Shown: positions 11,401 through 23,742 of the stretch, in pieces
Layout of the letters: each line of letters starts with the position of its first letter
How positions within the stretch are numbered: position 1 is the stretch's first letter
NCBI GenBank assembly: GCA_015178975.1
Contig: WHVD01000137.1
Location: forward strand, 124,001-188,000
Origin: Hysterangium stoloniferum
Taxonomy: Eukaryota; Basidiomycota; Agaricomycetes; Hysterangiales; Hysterangiaceae
Direction of reading: 5' to 3'
DNA: 64,000 nucleotides
Notes under the pieces: model-generated
Databases searched by the model: none
What the model was told of the DNA's origin: nothing
Seen by the model: only the letters and a program-made list of their open reading frames with translations
Position numbers and translations under genes: made by a program

Positions 11401-14400
11401 AGAGGATTCGACTATTATCTATCGCAAAAGGGACCCTCCGGGTGGATATTCCAGTATTGGGATTTCAACATTACACTTCTACGGACGCATAGGGAATTCA
11501 GAAGCCTCAAATCCTATTAAAATCAGGCTGGACGCCAGAGCTGACCTCTCCTTAATCTTGGAGGATTTCTATAAGGAACTAGAGGACCACCCTAAACTCA
11601 AGCAAGGACTCAAGCTGCGCCTCGTACAACTTACCGGTAATGCCAAAGTATTAGGATACGTCAACGTCCCCATTTATCTCGAGGATGACACCGGTATACT
11701 CCTCAAATTTACCGCCGAGACGTACATTGTCCGAGGTATGACCGTCCCGATCCTTCTTGGAGAAGACTTTCACGTGAACTATGAGATCGGGACACTGCGA
11801 GACCAACCGCTGGGTTCCAGATTGATTTTGCCTGGGAGAGCAGGATCTATTCCAGCCAGCTCTTCCAAGGAGCCGCAGCCTTTAACCTTCTCGATTAGCA
11901 AGATCCCCTTTGAGGAATTAGCCGATGACCCGTCTGAATTGACTTCCAAACCAGACAAAGGAGTGCGTACTGAAAGAGTCACACGGGCCTTACAAGATTG
12001 TACTATAGAACCGGAATCAGCTCGATTAGTACCAATCTTTGTAGGAGATCTTATTGGTGACCAATGGATAGTCGAGGGAGTTGTCTTGCAGAATGACGAT
12101 GGGAGTATACTAGCTGCTCCCACCACCGCCATCTCTAGGGAATGTGCCGCGATACCTCTCGCTAATCCCTCTCTGACGCCAAGAATCATCAGACGAGGGG
12201 AAACCATTGGATTAATTCACGATGCGAACAAATGGGCCCAGACTCCTAGATCTTCGACTGAGAGGGCATCGATGCAGTCGACGGCAACCAAGATCGCTCA
12301 TCTCGTCAAAAGTCTATCAAGAATAGAAGAGGAATGTGTCCTTAATCCTCAATCTTCTGGGCTGCCCCTGGAACGGGAACTCGCAGACGATTTCGATCCG
12401 GCAGGCCCCAAAACGTCAGAAGTTGCCACCACGGAAACGCTTCGCACGGAAGATCTGCATAAGCTAGTTAATTTAGGTCCTGATATCCCTACCGACGTCT
12501 CCCCCCACTTGGAGTCAGTATTAACTAAGAACGTCCTAGCTTTTGGAGTAGACGGGCATTTAGGACAAGTAGATGTCAAGGTCAATGTCCCCTTAAAAGA
12601 TGGCGCACAACCTATTTCAATGTCAATGTTTCCAACCTCCCCGGCTAATAGGAAAGTCATTGACGAACAAATGGACACTTGGTTCCAACAGGGAGTGATT
12701 GAACCGTCCAAGAGTCCTTAGGGGGTGCCAGCCTTTGTCGTCTATCGCAACGGGAAACCACGAGTAGTAATTGACTATAGAAAGTTGAACAGCCTAACGG
12801 TTCCCGATGAATTTCCACTGCCGCGTCAATCGAAATCATGCAGGTGCTCTCGGGATCCAACATCTTATCTTCTTTTCGATGCACTAGCTGGTTTTACCCA
12901 ACTTGAAATGTTAGAGGAAGATAAGCCGAAGACAGCCTTCAGATCCCATCGAGGACTGTGGCAATTCAGGAGAATGCCCTTTGGACTTCGTAATGGACCT
13001 TCTATATTTCCAAAGGGTTATGCAAACCGATACTTGCACCCTACTTATGGATATTCTGCCTAGTTTATATTGACGACATCGTGATCTTTTCTAAGACATG
13101 GGACGATCATCTAGAAGCATTTGGACCAGGTCCTACAAGCCATCATTGCAGCGGGAATCACTCTCTCGCCCAAAAAGTGCTACTGTGGGGTACAATTTCG
13201 ATTCTACTACTAGGACATAAGGTGTCTAGACTTGGCTTTTCGACCCATCAAGAAAAGGTCGCCGCTATATTGGAATTAGCCATGCCTTCTAAGATAGCAG
13301 ACCTTCAACGTTTTCTTGGAATGGTTCTGTACTTCTCTGCTTACATACCATTCTACTCCTGGACGGTTGCTCCACTTTTCAACCTCTTAAAGAAAGGAGT
13401 TCGTTGGCATTGGGATTCAGAACACGCCTGAGCTTTTGAAGACATCAAAGTTGCATTGAGTTTGGCTCCAGTACTTGGACACCCTGCGAGCGGTATGCCT
13501 TATAGGTTATACACAGATGCTTCAGACTTCGCGCTGGGATGTTGCCTCCAGCAAATACAAAAAATGACGCTTAGGGACCTAAAGGATACGAAAATTTATG
13601 CCCAAGCAAGGGCAGCTTTCGATCAATCACGAGACGTCCCATTTTTGTTACTCGTTATAAAACCAAGGAGTGTCAGGAACTGGACAACCCGCCGGCCTCC
13701 GGGCCCCGGACCCCGTCCTACATGCTCCCGACCCTCTATATTGTATAGTAACAACCGGAGTTCCCACGGGAGCCCGCATGTCAACTTGTTTATGCCTGAC
13801 TCTCTGTACGCACCCCACCTGTCTGCACCTAACCCTCTGTGTCTCATACACCAGTCCTCGGACTCCTCCGGACTCCGGACTCCACTCTATGTACACCCGA
13901 CACTCTGTGTCTTATGGCCCAGTCACCGGACTCCGACCGGACTCCTGGAACCCCCTCTAACAGAGCATAGAACCCCGCTCCTGTTATCTGTCTCTGCGTC
14001 TCACACACCAGTCATTGGAAAACCCACCGGACTCCACCGGACCTCCTGCACATCAAGCCTGTCTATACCCGACACTATCTTGTGCACCAAGTCACCGGAC
14101 TCCGACCGGACTTCCGGAACCCCTCTAACTGAGCCCGCTCCAGTTATGGTTAAATGATCTGTCATGATTCGTTCTCCGCTCCCGTTCCGTTCCGTCCCTA
14201 ATTCCCAGTTTAGTATTTACTTGTTTCATTTTATGTTTAATAGTTCTGCCTCTCATTAATACTGGATTTGGTATTATTACATTTCACAGTCTATATAAGT
14301 CTGCTATATTCATGTACTTAGAATCCAGTTTCAATCTCGAACTAGTTTTCCCCGAACAAGTTTGATCCTTGAACAGTCTCTAGTCCTCTTGTCTGTCTGC

Positions 14401-16855
14401 ACACTCGATTCCTGGAACTCCCACGGGAACTCCGGAATCTATATCTTCCTGTATGCATTCTGTCAGCTCGAAATATGGACACCCGAATGAGTGTACGAGG
14501 GCGCAGCCTATAAGCTGAAGCCAAGTCCATCTCAGTTGTATCACCAGACTTTCTGGTAATTATTCTGATATCACCGTTCCTTGTACTAATAATCCCCGGA
14601 ACTTTTCCAGGACCTATTACCAGGGGACTCCGTGGGACTATTCCCAGAAGCAAGTGTGTGTTTGGAATAGTTACCGGAAACCTCCGCGGGAATATCCATG
14701 GAGCTTTGTTCGGGAACTTAACAAGGAGCCGGAATTCACCTGGACGGATTCCTGGGCTGCAGATTTTGATGACACCAGTGTCACAGTCGAACGCGTCATC
14801 GCCTATTGGAGCCGTATGCTTAAAAAAGCAGAATGTAACTACTCAGCCACAGAGCGAGAAGTGTTAGCTGCTAAAGAAGGATTGGTCCATTTCCAGCCCT
14901 TTATCGAGGGAGAACATATCCTTTTGATCACTGATCATGCGGCGTTACAATGGGCCAGATCTTACGAGAACACTAATCGTCGACAGGCCACATGGGGGGC
15001 AGTATACGCTGCATACCCCGGTCTGGAAATCCTACATAGAGCAGGACGAATACATAGCAATGTTGACCCATTGTCCAGACTTCCTCGAGTACCAGACTAT
15101 GCTAGCCCGTGAGAGATGACCTTTTACTGATTGTAGCAGATTCTCATAACTGGAATGACGATGAGACGTTATGGGAGAACAAACCAGCGGAAAAGGCCGT
15201 CTTTCTCACTCATCACGAGTTAGTTGAACCAGTCGGAACCATGGAAGAGATCCCCCAACGAAATGGGACTTGCACAACCTCCCTAGAAACAATGAAACCG
15301 ATGAAGCGAATTTTACTCTCTCGAATCCACAATTGCTTATAGAGATCGACGAAAATTACGCTAAGGAATTTCATGATGGATACCAGAAAGACCCTGCCTT
15401 CAGAAATTATTATGCCACCAATCCCATTTCTCCAAACATGGTAACTACTCCTTCGCATTATTTCATCGGCAAGAATAAGCTATTGTTCTTTCGAGATTCA
15501 GACTGGAAAAGTCGAATCTGCATTCCTAGCAGCATGACGACAACCATACTCAAGCTGATACACGATAATCCTTTCGAAGGAGCTCATGCAGGTGGGCACA
15601 GGCTCTTTAATCTGATGAAAGACCGTTTCTTCTGGCCGAGGATGTTGCAGGACTGCGTGGCGTATGCTCGCAGCTGCAACATATGCCAGAAAACTAAAAT
15701 TGATCATTCCGCTCGACAAGGAGCCCTTTGACCCGTGGATGTACCCCCAAGGCCGTTTGAGGTTGTCTCAATGGACCTGATTACCGGATTGCCTCCTTCT
15801 ACAGAGGGCGGTTATTCCGCCATCTTCGTCGCCGTGGATAAACTCACGTGTTTCTTGATCTGTGAACCCACCACTTCAGATCCATCTGCAGAAGGATTCA
15901 CGCGAATCTTCGTGAATAAAGTAGCCGCTCCTTTCGGCCTGCCTTCAAGGATAATCTGTGATCGAGACAAGAGGTGGACCTGTAGGTTTTGGAGAGAAGT
16001 CTGCAAAGTATACAGAAGTGCCCTTGCAGTATCCTCGTCCCACCATCCTCAGACCGATGGTCAAACGGAGAACGCTAATGCTATTGTGGAGTAAATGCTC
16101 AGAGCATACTGCACCTCTTCGAAGGAGGAATGGTCTAAATGGACTCAAGTAGTGGCTCATACCTACAATTTGACGGTTCAAAGCTCAACAAGCTATGCGC
16201 CGGCCCTTTTGCTGATGGGCTACTTACCAAGAGGAATGTCTAGCTGTCTAGGAGGGGATGACCCTGTGGTTCCCAGAGAATTATCAGATAGCCCTTTAGC
16301 CGACCAATGGATCTTAGAATTGGAAAATCACCGACAAGCGGCGCGGGATTCGATTGCGCGAGCACAAGAGACCCAAGCTCGCAGTTACAACAAGAGATGG
16401 AGATTAGTGGAAGATATCTCAGAGGGAGATTATGTTCTGATTAATCCCCATTCTCTCGAGCTCGTCGAGGCCAAGGGACCTGGAAGAAAACGTATACAAA
16501 GACGGATAGGGCCGTTTGAGGTCTTGGAAAAGATCAATCCTCAAGTCTTCTGACTCCGCATCCCCTCGGAATATCAATTACATCCAGTGATTAATCGAGA
16601 CCATCTTAAAAAGTACCACCTCTCCCCTAAGGAATTCGGATCCAGGGAACTACTCGAGAACCCTCGAGAAGTCAATCGCAACGACGAGGAGTACGAAGTA
16701 GAAGCTATAGTAGGACACAAAAAGCATCGCAATCGACTCCTTTTCCAGGTTCGATGGAAAGGATATGGACCGGAGGAGGACACTTGGTTAAACGGCAATG
16801 ACCTTCGTAACGCTCCCACTCTTCTTAGAGCTTACAAGACTATTTATCGAATTTA
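8408..16855 (+). pseudogene. Element B gag-pol polyprotein, inactivated
   Basis: The ATG at 8408 opens a frame that, ignoring stops, continues through gag, a CX2CX4HX4C knuckle (CWICGSLEHFKIDC near 10730) and the protease region without a frame change, so gag and pol form one polyprotein in this family. In-frame stops occur at 9143, 9473, 9641, 10289, 11156 and 12719, with frameshifts in RT near 12840 and 13010. RT keeps VYIDDIVIF (13063-13090) in a shifted frame. RNase H is split by the LTR at 13671. Downstream are the integrase zinc region, an integrase core (SMDLITGLP, CDRDKRWTCRFW, HHPQTDGQTEN) and a C-terminal chromodomain (VEAIVGHKKHRNRLLFQVRW, 16700-16800) that should tether integration to modified histone H3. 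Dead as a protein source. Confidence 0.9.
13671..14723 (+). mobile_element. Solo LTR, family D (1053 bp)
   Basis: TGTCAGGAACTGG to CGGGAACTTAACA, flanked by aggag at 13666-13670 and 14724-14728. Removing it restores the RNase H reading between the VIKP and KEPEFTW motifs. It shares an internal block (gagggcgcagcctataagct) with family C, so C and D are related. A TATA-like ctatataag is at about 14290. Confidence 0.9.
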
Positions 16856-16940
16856 ATGATCATTTCACATCCTTACGACGATAACACTGTTTATCTACTT
16901 CTAGCTCTACCCCCCCTACTTTCTTCCCCCTCGGCCTTTC

Positions 16941-17052
16941 ACTTCAATAACCGAGCGGAGCTTGAAATTAATATAAAATACGTAAATTTGCTAAAGAAAA
17001 TTTTATTCCCCCTATCTCTTCCCTCCACGTCAACCTCTCTAATCAGTACACT
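16941..17052 (+). promoter_or_regulatory. Conserved leader with TATA-like block before ORF3 (element B)
   Basis: The 197-bp gap between the pol stop and the ORF3 ATG contains AACCGAGCGGAG (from 16949) and AATATAAAATACGTAAATTT (16969-16988). The matching gap of element A has CAACCGAGCGGAG and an ATATATAAAA...ACGTAAATT block in the same order and similar distance from the ATG (about 65-100 bp). Conservation of a non-coding block between diverged families, with a TATA-like core, suggests a promoter for a separate ORF3 mRNA. That role is inferred. Confidence 0.55.
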
Positions 17053-20000
17053 ATGTCGCAGGAGCAACAACCCAAACCCAAGTTCCCCAACTTCAAAAGA
17101 ATACCACGACCTCAACCTATTAATACCTCTACCACGCCGTCTCGCACTGAACAAGTCGAGCACTCCACGAGTAATTCTGGAACGCCTTTGCCAATACCCT
17201 CTGCTGCACAGGGCGACATCGCGGGAATGTCCACCAACTCGGGGAACAGAACCGCCTTTACTCCATACGCTCCTCTTCCCAGACCCCAATTTCCCAATTT
17301 TAAAAGAATACCTCGACCTCAAACTACAGTTCCTTCTGCCCCATCACCTCGAACAGAAACTGTCAAGCGCGTGGAGGAGACCTCATCATCCACGAATCCT
17401 ACGCGGACGGACTCCATTTCAAAAGCTGCACCATGGTCCTCTAATACTTGGGGGGCTCCCTCGGGAACATGGAGCAAAACCCCACCACCTTCTCGTAGTA
17501 TTTTCCCTTCTACCGAAGAGGAGATCAGAAAGAAACAGCAGTCTGAGGCCTTCTCCGCACAGGTTCAGGAGGAATTGAAAATGCTTAAACGGAAGAGGAG
17601 AGAGGAGTACTTGGAAGGACAGCGGAGGATGGGGGCTAGGGATAATGTCCCTTCAAGGTGGACACGGCAGGAATGGAGGAAAATGGAAGGGCACGATAAT
17701 CCTTCAATCATCGCTCCCCCTTCGGGTCATAAATGGACGGATTTCGCTGAAACGGATTGCAGCGACGGGGGCAGGCCATGTGTTCGGAGTGTAGGCCAAA
17801 AAAGTAGGAAAGGAAAAAATGGAGTCACCTTCTACGATTGGGACAAAGTACGAAGGATCAAATTGCAAAGCATTGCATTGCGACGTGGAGATGGAGTTGC
17901 ATTACCTCCCAGACCCCCTTCACACCGTGGACCTCAGGAACGGACCTACCGGATGGGGCCCGGTGATCTTTCATCTGACTCGGAGGATGACCAATCTCGC
18001 TACCCCACCTACGACAGCAAGTACCTCGGTGCTGACTGCCATGAAGGTTTCCTACTCCCTGACAACATTCACTTCTTCACGAGTGATCCTAACCAACAAC
18101 GAAAGCTACCAACTTCCATCAGAGTTTGGAGAGGGTATCGTCCAGCAGACTCTGCAATCCCATCCACTTCCTCTCATCTCCCTCCACCTCCGCCGGTTTC
18201 TTCCATACCCACATTACAGCACTTTACACCCTTTTCGGAGCTACCGGGAAGTCTTGTACCATCCTCTGAGCTGCCTTCTCTTCCCCCTATACCACTACCC
18301 CTCCCCTTCACAGGACATTGTCTTATATCACCATCCTCATCCATACCCAAGCCTCCTCCAGCACCGCAGCCGATCTCACCCCTCCGCACGTCACCTGACC
18401 CTCTCGTCGCCTCCCACTCTACTTCGACACCTTTGGTCCCTGCAGTGTCTAACATTCCCCTCACTTCCTTGACACCGCAGAGTCCACCGCCCACCTCTCC
18501 CTACTCCCCTTGTGTTTCTCTGGGAAGTCCCATTCAGCATCCTAACAATACATTAATGGATGTTGATCACCCTATCCCGGAAGTTCTCGCAACACCCATG
18601 GAGGAAGTCCTCGAAGCGCCTCTCTCAGCCATAGACGTCTCCAAGGAACCCCCCCTGGCAATGGAAGCCTTCGAGGAGCCTCCCCCCTTAAGCGAAAAAG
18701 CAAAAGGGAAATGAAGAACTCAGGCCAACGAGCCCCTTGTCATGGACCCCCCTCGACCCACCCCATTCGCAGCCCCCCACCGCAGCCGTCCTCTCCCCTC
18801 CATTCTGAGGATATGGCTGGCCCCTCCCATCCCTTCCAGTCAAGTTGGATGCACGTGTCTATTAATTACCCCTCTGACATCTTCACTGTGGGATGCACAT
18901 TAATGCGACTGGGACCAACCCTGCGGCACCCCCTTCTTAAAGGGCATATCCAGGGGTATGCGGGTCTCTCACTTTGTCGGACCGCATGAGCGCATTGTAT
19001 TTATGCGTCAACGACCCTAAGGAACAGCTGCGTTTAGCGGAGGATATAGAACGGGTGGAACTTTCCATGTTTCGGTCCTTACTTGTCAACTCCTCTTGTG
19101 TTCTTCCTGACCACACACTGTGAAGAGTGGTGGATTCTGACCGCTCAATATACGAAGAATAGTGTTTATTCAACTACTATTAGAGAGTATTGACCGTCAG
19201 TACAATACTATAGACTACTAGACTGTTAGTACTAGTATAAGAACGCACTGCACGCCTCAAGAGCAACTGTATAGTTGCTCGTGACGGCTTAGAACAGTAA
19301 GATAATGAGTTGACCTTTTACGGTACAACTAGTAGCTAGAAATAAGTAAGATACTCAGCTAAAGACTGAGTATCTAGGATAGAGTAATAGTAGCACGAGT
19401 CGACTACAGTGTCGACGAGCGCAAAGTCTTGAAAGCGGAACTCGACCTTAGCGGTTCGAGTCCAAAAGGCTATTAGTAGACTAGAGAATGCTACCCTTAT
19501 GGTAGCTGAGATACTACCCTTGACACCTCTCGCTATTCGACGTCTGAGTCGTTACGAGGTGGTGTCTGCTGGGTAAAAGTTGTCTGAGTTCTAATTGGTG
19601 CTGAGTGCACCCACAAGTATACACAATGCTTCGAACTAATGAAGTATGCAATATTCGAAGAATATGAAAGATAGAAAAATATGAATAAAATATGTAAAAT
19701 ATAAATGAAATAAAAGGAGTGTTTTACCACAATGATACTGTGGTAAAAGCATACTCCTCACACACACCAACCCACTCTACAGTGGACCTCGTTGACTTGT
19801 TGGAGCAACTGTTGCCGGATTCGGACACTTCGAGAGGAATCCCCTCTGAGGGAGACATGAGCTCCACACCGCTCATCACTCCTACCCCGCCATCACTACA
19901 CCCTCAACCCCCTCTCCTTGCCCGTATAACTGACGCTTCCGCTGATCATGTTGGCGCCATAATTCGAATGCACCAGAAGGCCTACGGTCGTTGGGTCTCG

Positions 20001-20172
20001 TCGATCCAAAAACTGGATGGATTGACATCCACCAATGATGCTTCGAGGCGGGAGAACATCGCTCTTTCCTTTCGTGCCAAGCGTCTCGCCTGGGGCAACG
20101 CTATCCTACACCTTGGGGGTTCATCGCAGGACGCATGGGGAGGAGTTCCAAGCATCCTTCGACATCTTCTTT
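17053..20172 (+). pseudogene. Element B ORF3, unknown function, inactivated
   Basis: The ATG at 17053 opens 553 codons to a stop at 18712-18714. The N-terminus has two copies of a KFPNFKRIPRPQ / QFPNFKRIPRPQ motif, then a charged helix (EELKMLKRKRREEYLEGQRR), a KWTDFAETDCSDGG ... TFYDWDKVRRIKLQ block, a DCHEGFLLP ... TSDPNQ block, a long Pro/Ser linker and a VSLGSPIQ motif. After a frameshift the next block (WMHVSINYPSDIFTV) continues, is cut by the LTR at 19119, and ends with KAYGRWVSS and AILHLGGSSQDAWGGVP before the stop at about 20172. I recognise no known domain. There is no signal peptide or membrane segment, so it is not envelope-like. The order and spacing match element A ORF3. Confidence 0.8.
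19119..19762 (-). mobile_element. Solo LTR, gypsy family A subtype 3, minus strand
   Basis: On the minus strand it runs from TGTGAGGAGTATGC to CACTCTTCACA (644 bp). Target duplication cacac lies at 19114-19118 and 19763-19767. Its U3 differs completely from the other A-type LTRs, but the roughly 430 bp nearest its 3' end are almost the same as in 24773-25415. It interrupts ORF3 of element B. Confidence 0.93.
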
Positions 20173-20199
20173 GACATAGCTCTTCGACCTGGGGGGCAC

Positions 20200-20830
20200 T
20201 GTGAGAGATATGGCAAAATACACTCAGGAAATATAGTCGGATGTGCTCTTACTATATTTCCTTTACTATTTCTATTTTCTCTCTTTCATTATATCTATAA
20301 TTAGTTCAACGACCTATGTATGCGGTACATCGACTCTTGTGGGTGCACACACGCCAGACTTATGTATTCTAGCACCCGTAGTTTAGAACTCAGACACTTT
20401 TTACACCGCAACCATGACTTACCCAGACACCCGTTAGTGTCCTGTAAGTTGTGATTGGTGTATCGTCTCGACCGTCACAGACGGGCTTTAGCTACTCATT
20501 CAAACTGAGTTTCAAACTGTACCAGTCGAAACTCAATCCCTATCTCAACTCGCGTGGACTACATCCACGCTACTCTATTATTCAACTCTCTAACTACTCT
20601 ACTTGCACTCGAGCAGTTGTCCAGAATCGCACTTAACCAGTTGATTCTGCTTATTCGTTCTAGCTATCTACCTTACTTTAGATAGCTACTTCTCTCTACC
20701 GTATTGAACTAAGTAGTCAATACGCGTTCGGTCCATATTAGACTTAGACAGTCAATACATCGTGGTATCGTACTTCAACGGTCAATATTCTTCGTATATA
20801 GAACAGTTAGAACTTCTACCACTCTTCACA
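20200..20830 (+). mobile_element. Element B 3' LTR
   Basis: TGTGAGAGATATGGC to CACTCTTCACA, 631 bp, preceded by the polypurine tract cctggggggcac after the ORF3 stop. Followed directly by a protease fragment of another gypsy copy rather than by a target duplication. Confidence 0.9.
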
Positions 20831-20906
20831 ATGACTGTCCTGATTCTTCTCGGCAAGGACTTTCATGTGAACTATGAAATCAGAACACTACGAGACCAGC
20901 CATTGG
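20831..20906 (+). pseudogene. 76-bp fragment of a gypsy protease region
   Basis: Translates to MTVLILLGKDFHVNYEIRTL, matching MTVPILLGEDFHINYEIGTL of element A pol (about 28850). It is stranded between the element B 3' LTR and the family F LTR, so both junctions mark insertions or recombination in an older gypsy copy whose remainder is gone. Confidence 0.8.
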
Positions 20907-21596
20907 TGTGAAGGATAGGTCATATAGGAGGTGTGACTAAAGGCTCTAAGCCTAGACCTTAAGCCGCTTTATATAATACAATTATTTCATTTTGTTTTAT
21001 ATTTTTTATTCTCTCTTTATCACTCATAAATACACTTTATTAGTTCGAGAGCCCATGTATGCTTGTGGGTGCTCTCGCCCACAAGAAGTATGCATATGTC
21101 ACAGTAGTAGTCACACGACTAGAATTTAGACACTTTTCAACCCCGACAACCATCACCTGCACACGCAAGTACTGGTTTGGGGTCTTGTCTAAAACAAACC
21201 TCTACTCTATCTCTCTTCATTGAGTTATAGTAATTACACTTCGCACTGAAACAGTCGAAGTCCGTTACTACTATTCGACTCAACTTCAAGCTCTTGACTA
21301 GCGCGGTAAGAATATCCATTGTAACTAATGTTCTTAGGATATTCTCTCTCTTTCGCGCACTATATACTTTCTCTTGTCTATTCGACCTTCAGCCCAACTA
21401 GCTAGACAATCGAATTGTACTGTAAGGTCAATCCGTCCTTGTAATTATCTGCTGATCGTACCTTAAAGGTCGATTGTAATCTACATATTAACTACTAGTC
21501 GATTGTATTTCATACTATCGTTAGTCGATTGTATTTCATACTATCGTTAGTCGATAACAATCGTACATTGAGTGGTAAACTACTCGACCCTTTACA
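20907..21596 (+). mobile_element. Gypsy family F 5' LTR
   Basis: TGTGAAGGATAGGTC to CGACCCTTTACA (690 bp), followed by the shared primer site at 21598. The partner LTR is at 43530-44186. It carries its own hairpin series: 21238-21261 (6-bp arms enclosing ACTGAAACAG), 21309-21345 (9-bp arms), 21414-21432 and 21455-21474. Confidence 0.88.
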
Positions 21597-21658
21597 GTGG
21601 TGATCCGGGCCGGACCCTCATTCACTGTGATCCACACGAACAATCAGCTAGTAGTATT

Positions 21659-23104
21659 ATGACCTTAACCAGTGGCAGAACCACCCGAATCCCTACGCCC
21701 GTAGGTGCCCCTCGGACTAGAAAGGAATATCCCGGCTTAGGGCTACCCAGTAATGTCACGACACGAAAGTCATCTCTAATGACTCAAGAGGCCGATACCG
21801 TTTTGGAACCTTCACAAGGTGAATGCGGGCTTCCCGTGAGTAATTCTGCTGGAACGAGCAAGGATAACTCTTATTTTAAGTCGTCGGAAACCCTCGGACT
21901 CCTTACCGCTCGAGTGAACAGAAATGACACCGGTTTAAAATTTCCACCGCCTCAAGTGATGCTGCAGAATCCCTTTAGGGGTCAGGTATATTTCGCTGAG
22001 CCAGCAAATGACAAGTGGGACAAATACTACTCGGAACAAATCGAAGAGAAGGAAATTGACACAGTAGCTGACTACTTAGATAGATACCCCAACATGCCTA
22101 AGGAAGTATCCGTCTGGCTAAGCAGGTTGAATAGCATCATGATCACCGATTCCTTCTTTTCCCAAACCAGTACTCTAGATCAGCTGGCAGAGCAACTCCC
22201 TGAGTGGTCTGAGGAACTAGTCACCATTGACATCGCCAAAAAGGGATGTATAAGGCTATGTCATTCGAACGGATTCTTGACCTAGTGGCCATGCACGGAC
22301 ACGTTACAGATCTTACATGTGATCCTAGATTGGGGTGGAACAGTACCTAAGGTGGATTACCGGTATCTTTATACACGTACACTGGAAAGATCCTTATACG
22401 AAGCCTCCCCGAACCTCCCATTTGCCTACCATAGCCTGTGACATAGGCTCATTCGCTGCCGTGAGAAACGAGACAAGTTGCTCATGGAAGTTCTCCACTC
22501 GTATGATGATAGTACCCAAGTACCTGCTTCCCCGGCTCACAGGTCCAAAACCTTCATTCGAGATCTCCAAGGATCCCCTGGCACTAGCTTTCTGCGCTCT
22601 CTAAACCATAAATCTATCCTCAAGAGTTTTCCCCTGGATACGAGGGAGGAGATCTTAGGAAGACTCCAAGAGAAATCTATTGCACCCGTCCTTCTGGCCA
22701 GCGGAAGCAAGACTCTCAGCATGTCACCCCAGGACGACTGCAGACCAGGAACTTCAGACAGACCACGAAGGAGAGAAGAGCCAAATACCTCCCGCCGTCG
22801 AGTCGCTTTCAGATCTGAAGTAGCTTCCCCCTTACGACGGTTAGTCACTCCAACATCCCTATTAGATCGGTCGCAAATTGAAACCGTTCTTCCTTCGCCA
22901 CCACCTTCATTGAAGGAATCACTGGACAAATACCTGGGAGGGGAACTTCTTACCTGAACAACACTCTCCCACCTTTGCCAATTTTGCGGGCCCCCTTCTT
23001 TCCCCCAGGAGGACTGCCCGGGGATTCTTCCGATGGATCCAGTGATTCAGATCACAGAAGAGACTGGGATGAGAGAAGGCGAAACCCAAGAAACCCAGGA
23101 GGCC
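21659..23104 (+). pseudogene. Family F gag, truncated
   Basis: The ATG at 21659 follows the primer site by about 50 bp. The product is a diverged relative of the A and B gag proteins: it keeps the PPPQVMLQNPFRGQ, YSEQIEEKE and VSVWLSRLNSIMITDSFF region (compare RQVILKQF and AVWLGRYQAIL in element A). A stop at 22283 and a frame change follow; reading continues in another frame through KLLMEVLHSYDDSTQVP and GSPGTSFLRSLNHKSIL to about 22957. The gene is cut at 23104 by the minus-strand LTR. No pol of this family survives in the window. Confidence 0.8.
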
Positions 23105-23742
23105 TGTGAAGAGTGGTGGATTCTGACCGCTCTATATACGAAGAATAGTGCTTATTCAACTACTATTAGAGAGTATTGACCGTCAGTACAATACTATAGA
23201 CTACTAGACTGTTAGTACTAGTATAAGAACGCACTGCACGCCTCAAGAGCAACTGTATAGTTGCTCGTGACGGCTTAGAACAGTAAGATAATGAGTTGAC
23301 CTTTTACGGTACAACTAGTAGCTAAAAATAAGAAAGATACTCAGCTAAAGACTGAGTGTCTAGGATAGAGTATTAGTAGCGTGAGTCGACTACGGTGTCG
23401 ACGAGCGCAAAGTCTTGAAAGCGGAACTCGACCTTAGCGGTTCGAGTCCAAAAGGCTATTAGTAGACTAGAGAATGCTACCCTTATGGTAGCTGAGATAC
23501 TACCCTTGACACCTCTCGCTATTCGACATCTGAGTCGTTACGAAGTGGTGTCTGCTGGGTAAAAAGTTGTCTGTCTTTAGCGCTGAGAGCGCCCATAGAT
23601 ATACACAAGACTTCAAACTAAGAAATACGGGTATGCTCAAAGATCTAGAGAGTTAGGGAAAAAGAGTAAGAACTAAATAATATAATACTATAATATATGT
23701 ATTATTCCACAGTCCAATCATGATATATGCATACCCTTCACA
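23105..23742 (-). mobile_element. Gypsy family A LTR (subtype 2), minus strand
   Basis: On the minus strand it starts TGTGAAGGGTATGCATATAT and ends CACTCTTCACA (638 bp). It has the same U3 as the LTR at 41632-42269. There is no target duplication: the left flank is family F gag and the right flank is family A ORF3, so it sits at a recombination junction rather than being a simple insertion. Confidence 0.88.

Larger units (their letters stand above)
7701..20830 (+). mobile_element. Gypsy chromovirus element B, decayed
   Basis: Two 631-bp LTRs (7701-8331 and 20200-20830) enclose a primer site, a single gag-pol frame with chromodomain, ORF3 and a 3' purine tract. A D-type solo LTR (13671-14723) and an A-type solo LTR (19119-19762) are inserted in it. 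The expected 5-bp target duplication is absent: the left flank ends gggag, the right begins atgac. The right flank is a piece of another element's protease region. The two LTRs may therefore come from different insertions joined by recombination, although their sequences are close. Confidence 0.85.
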
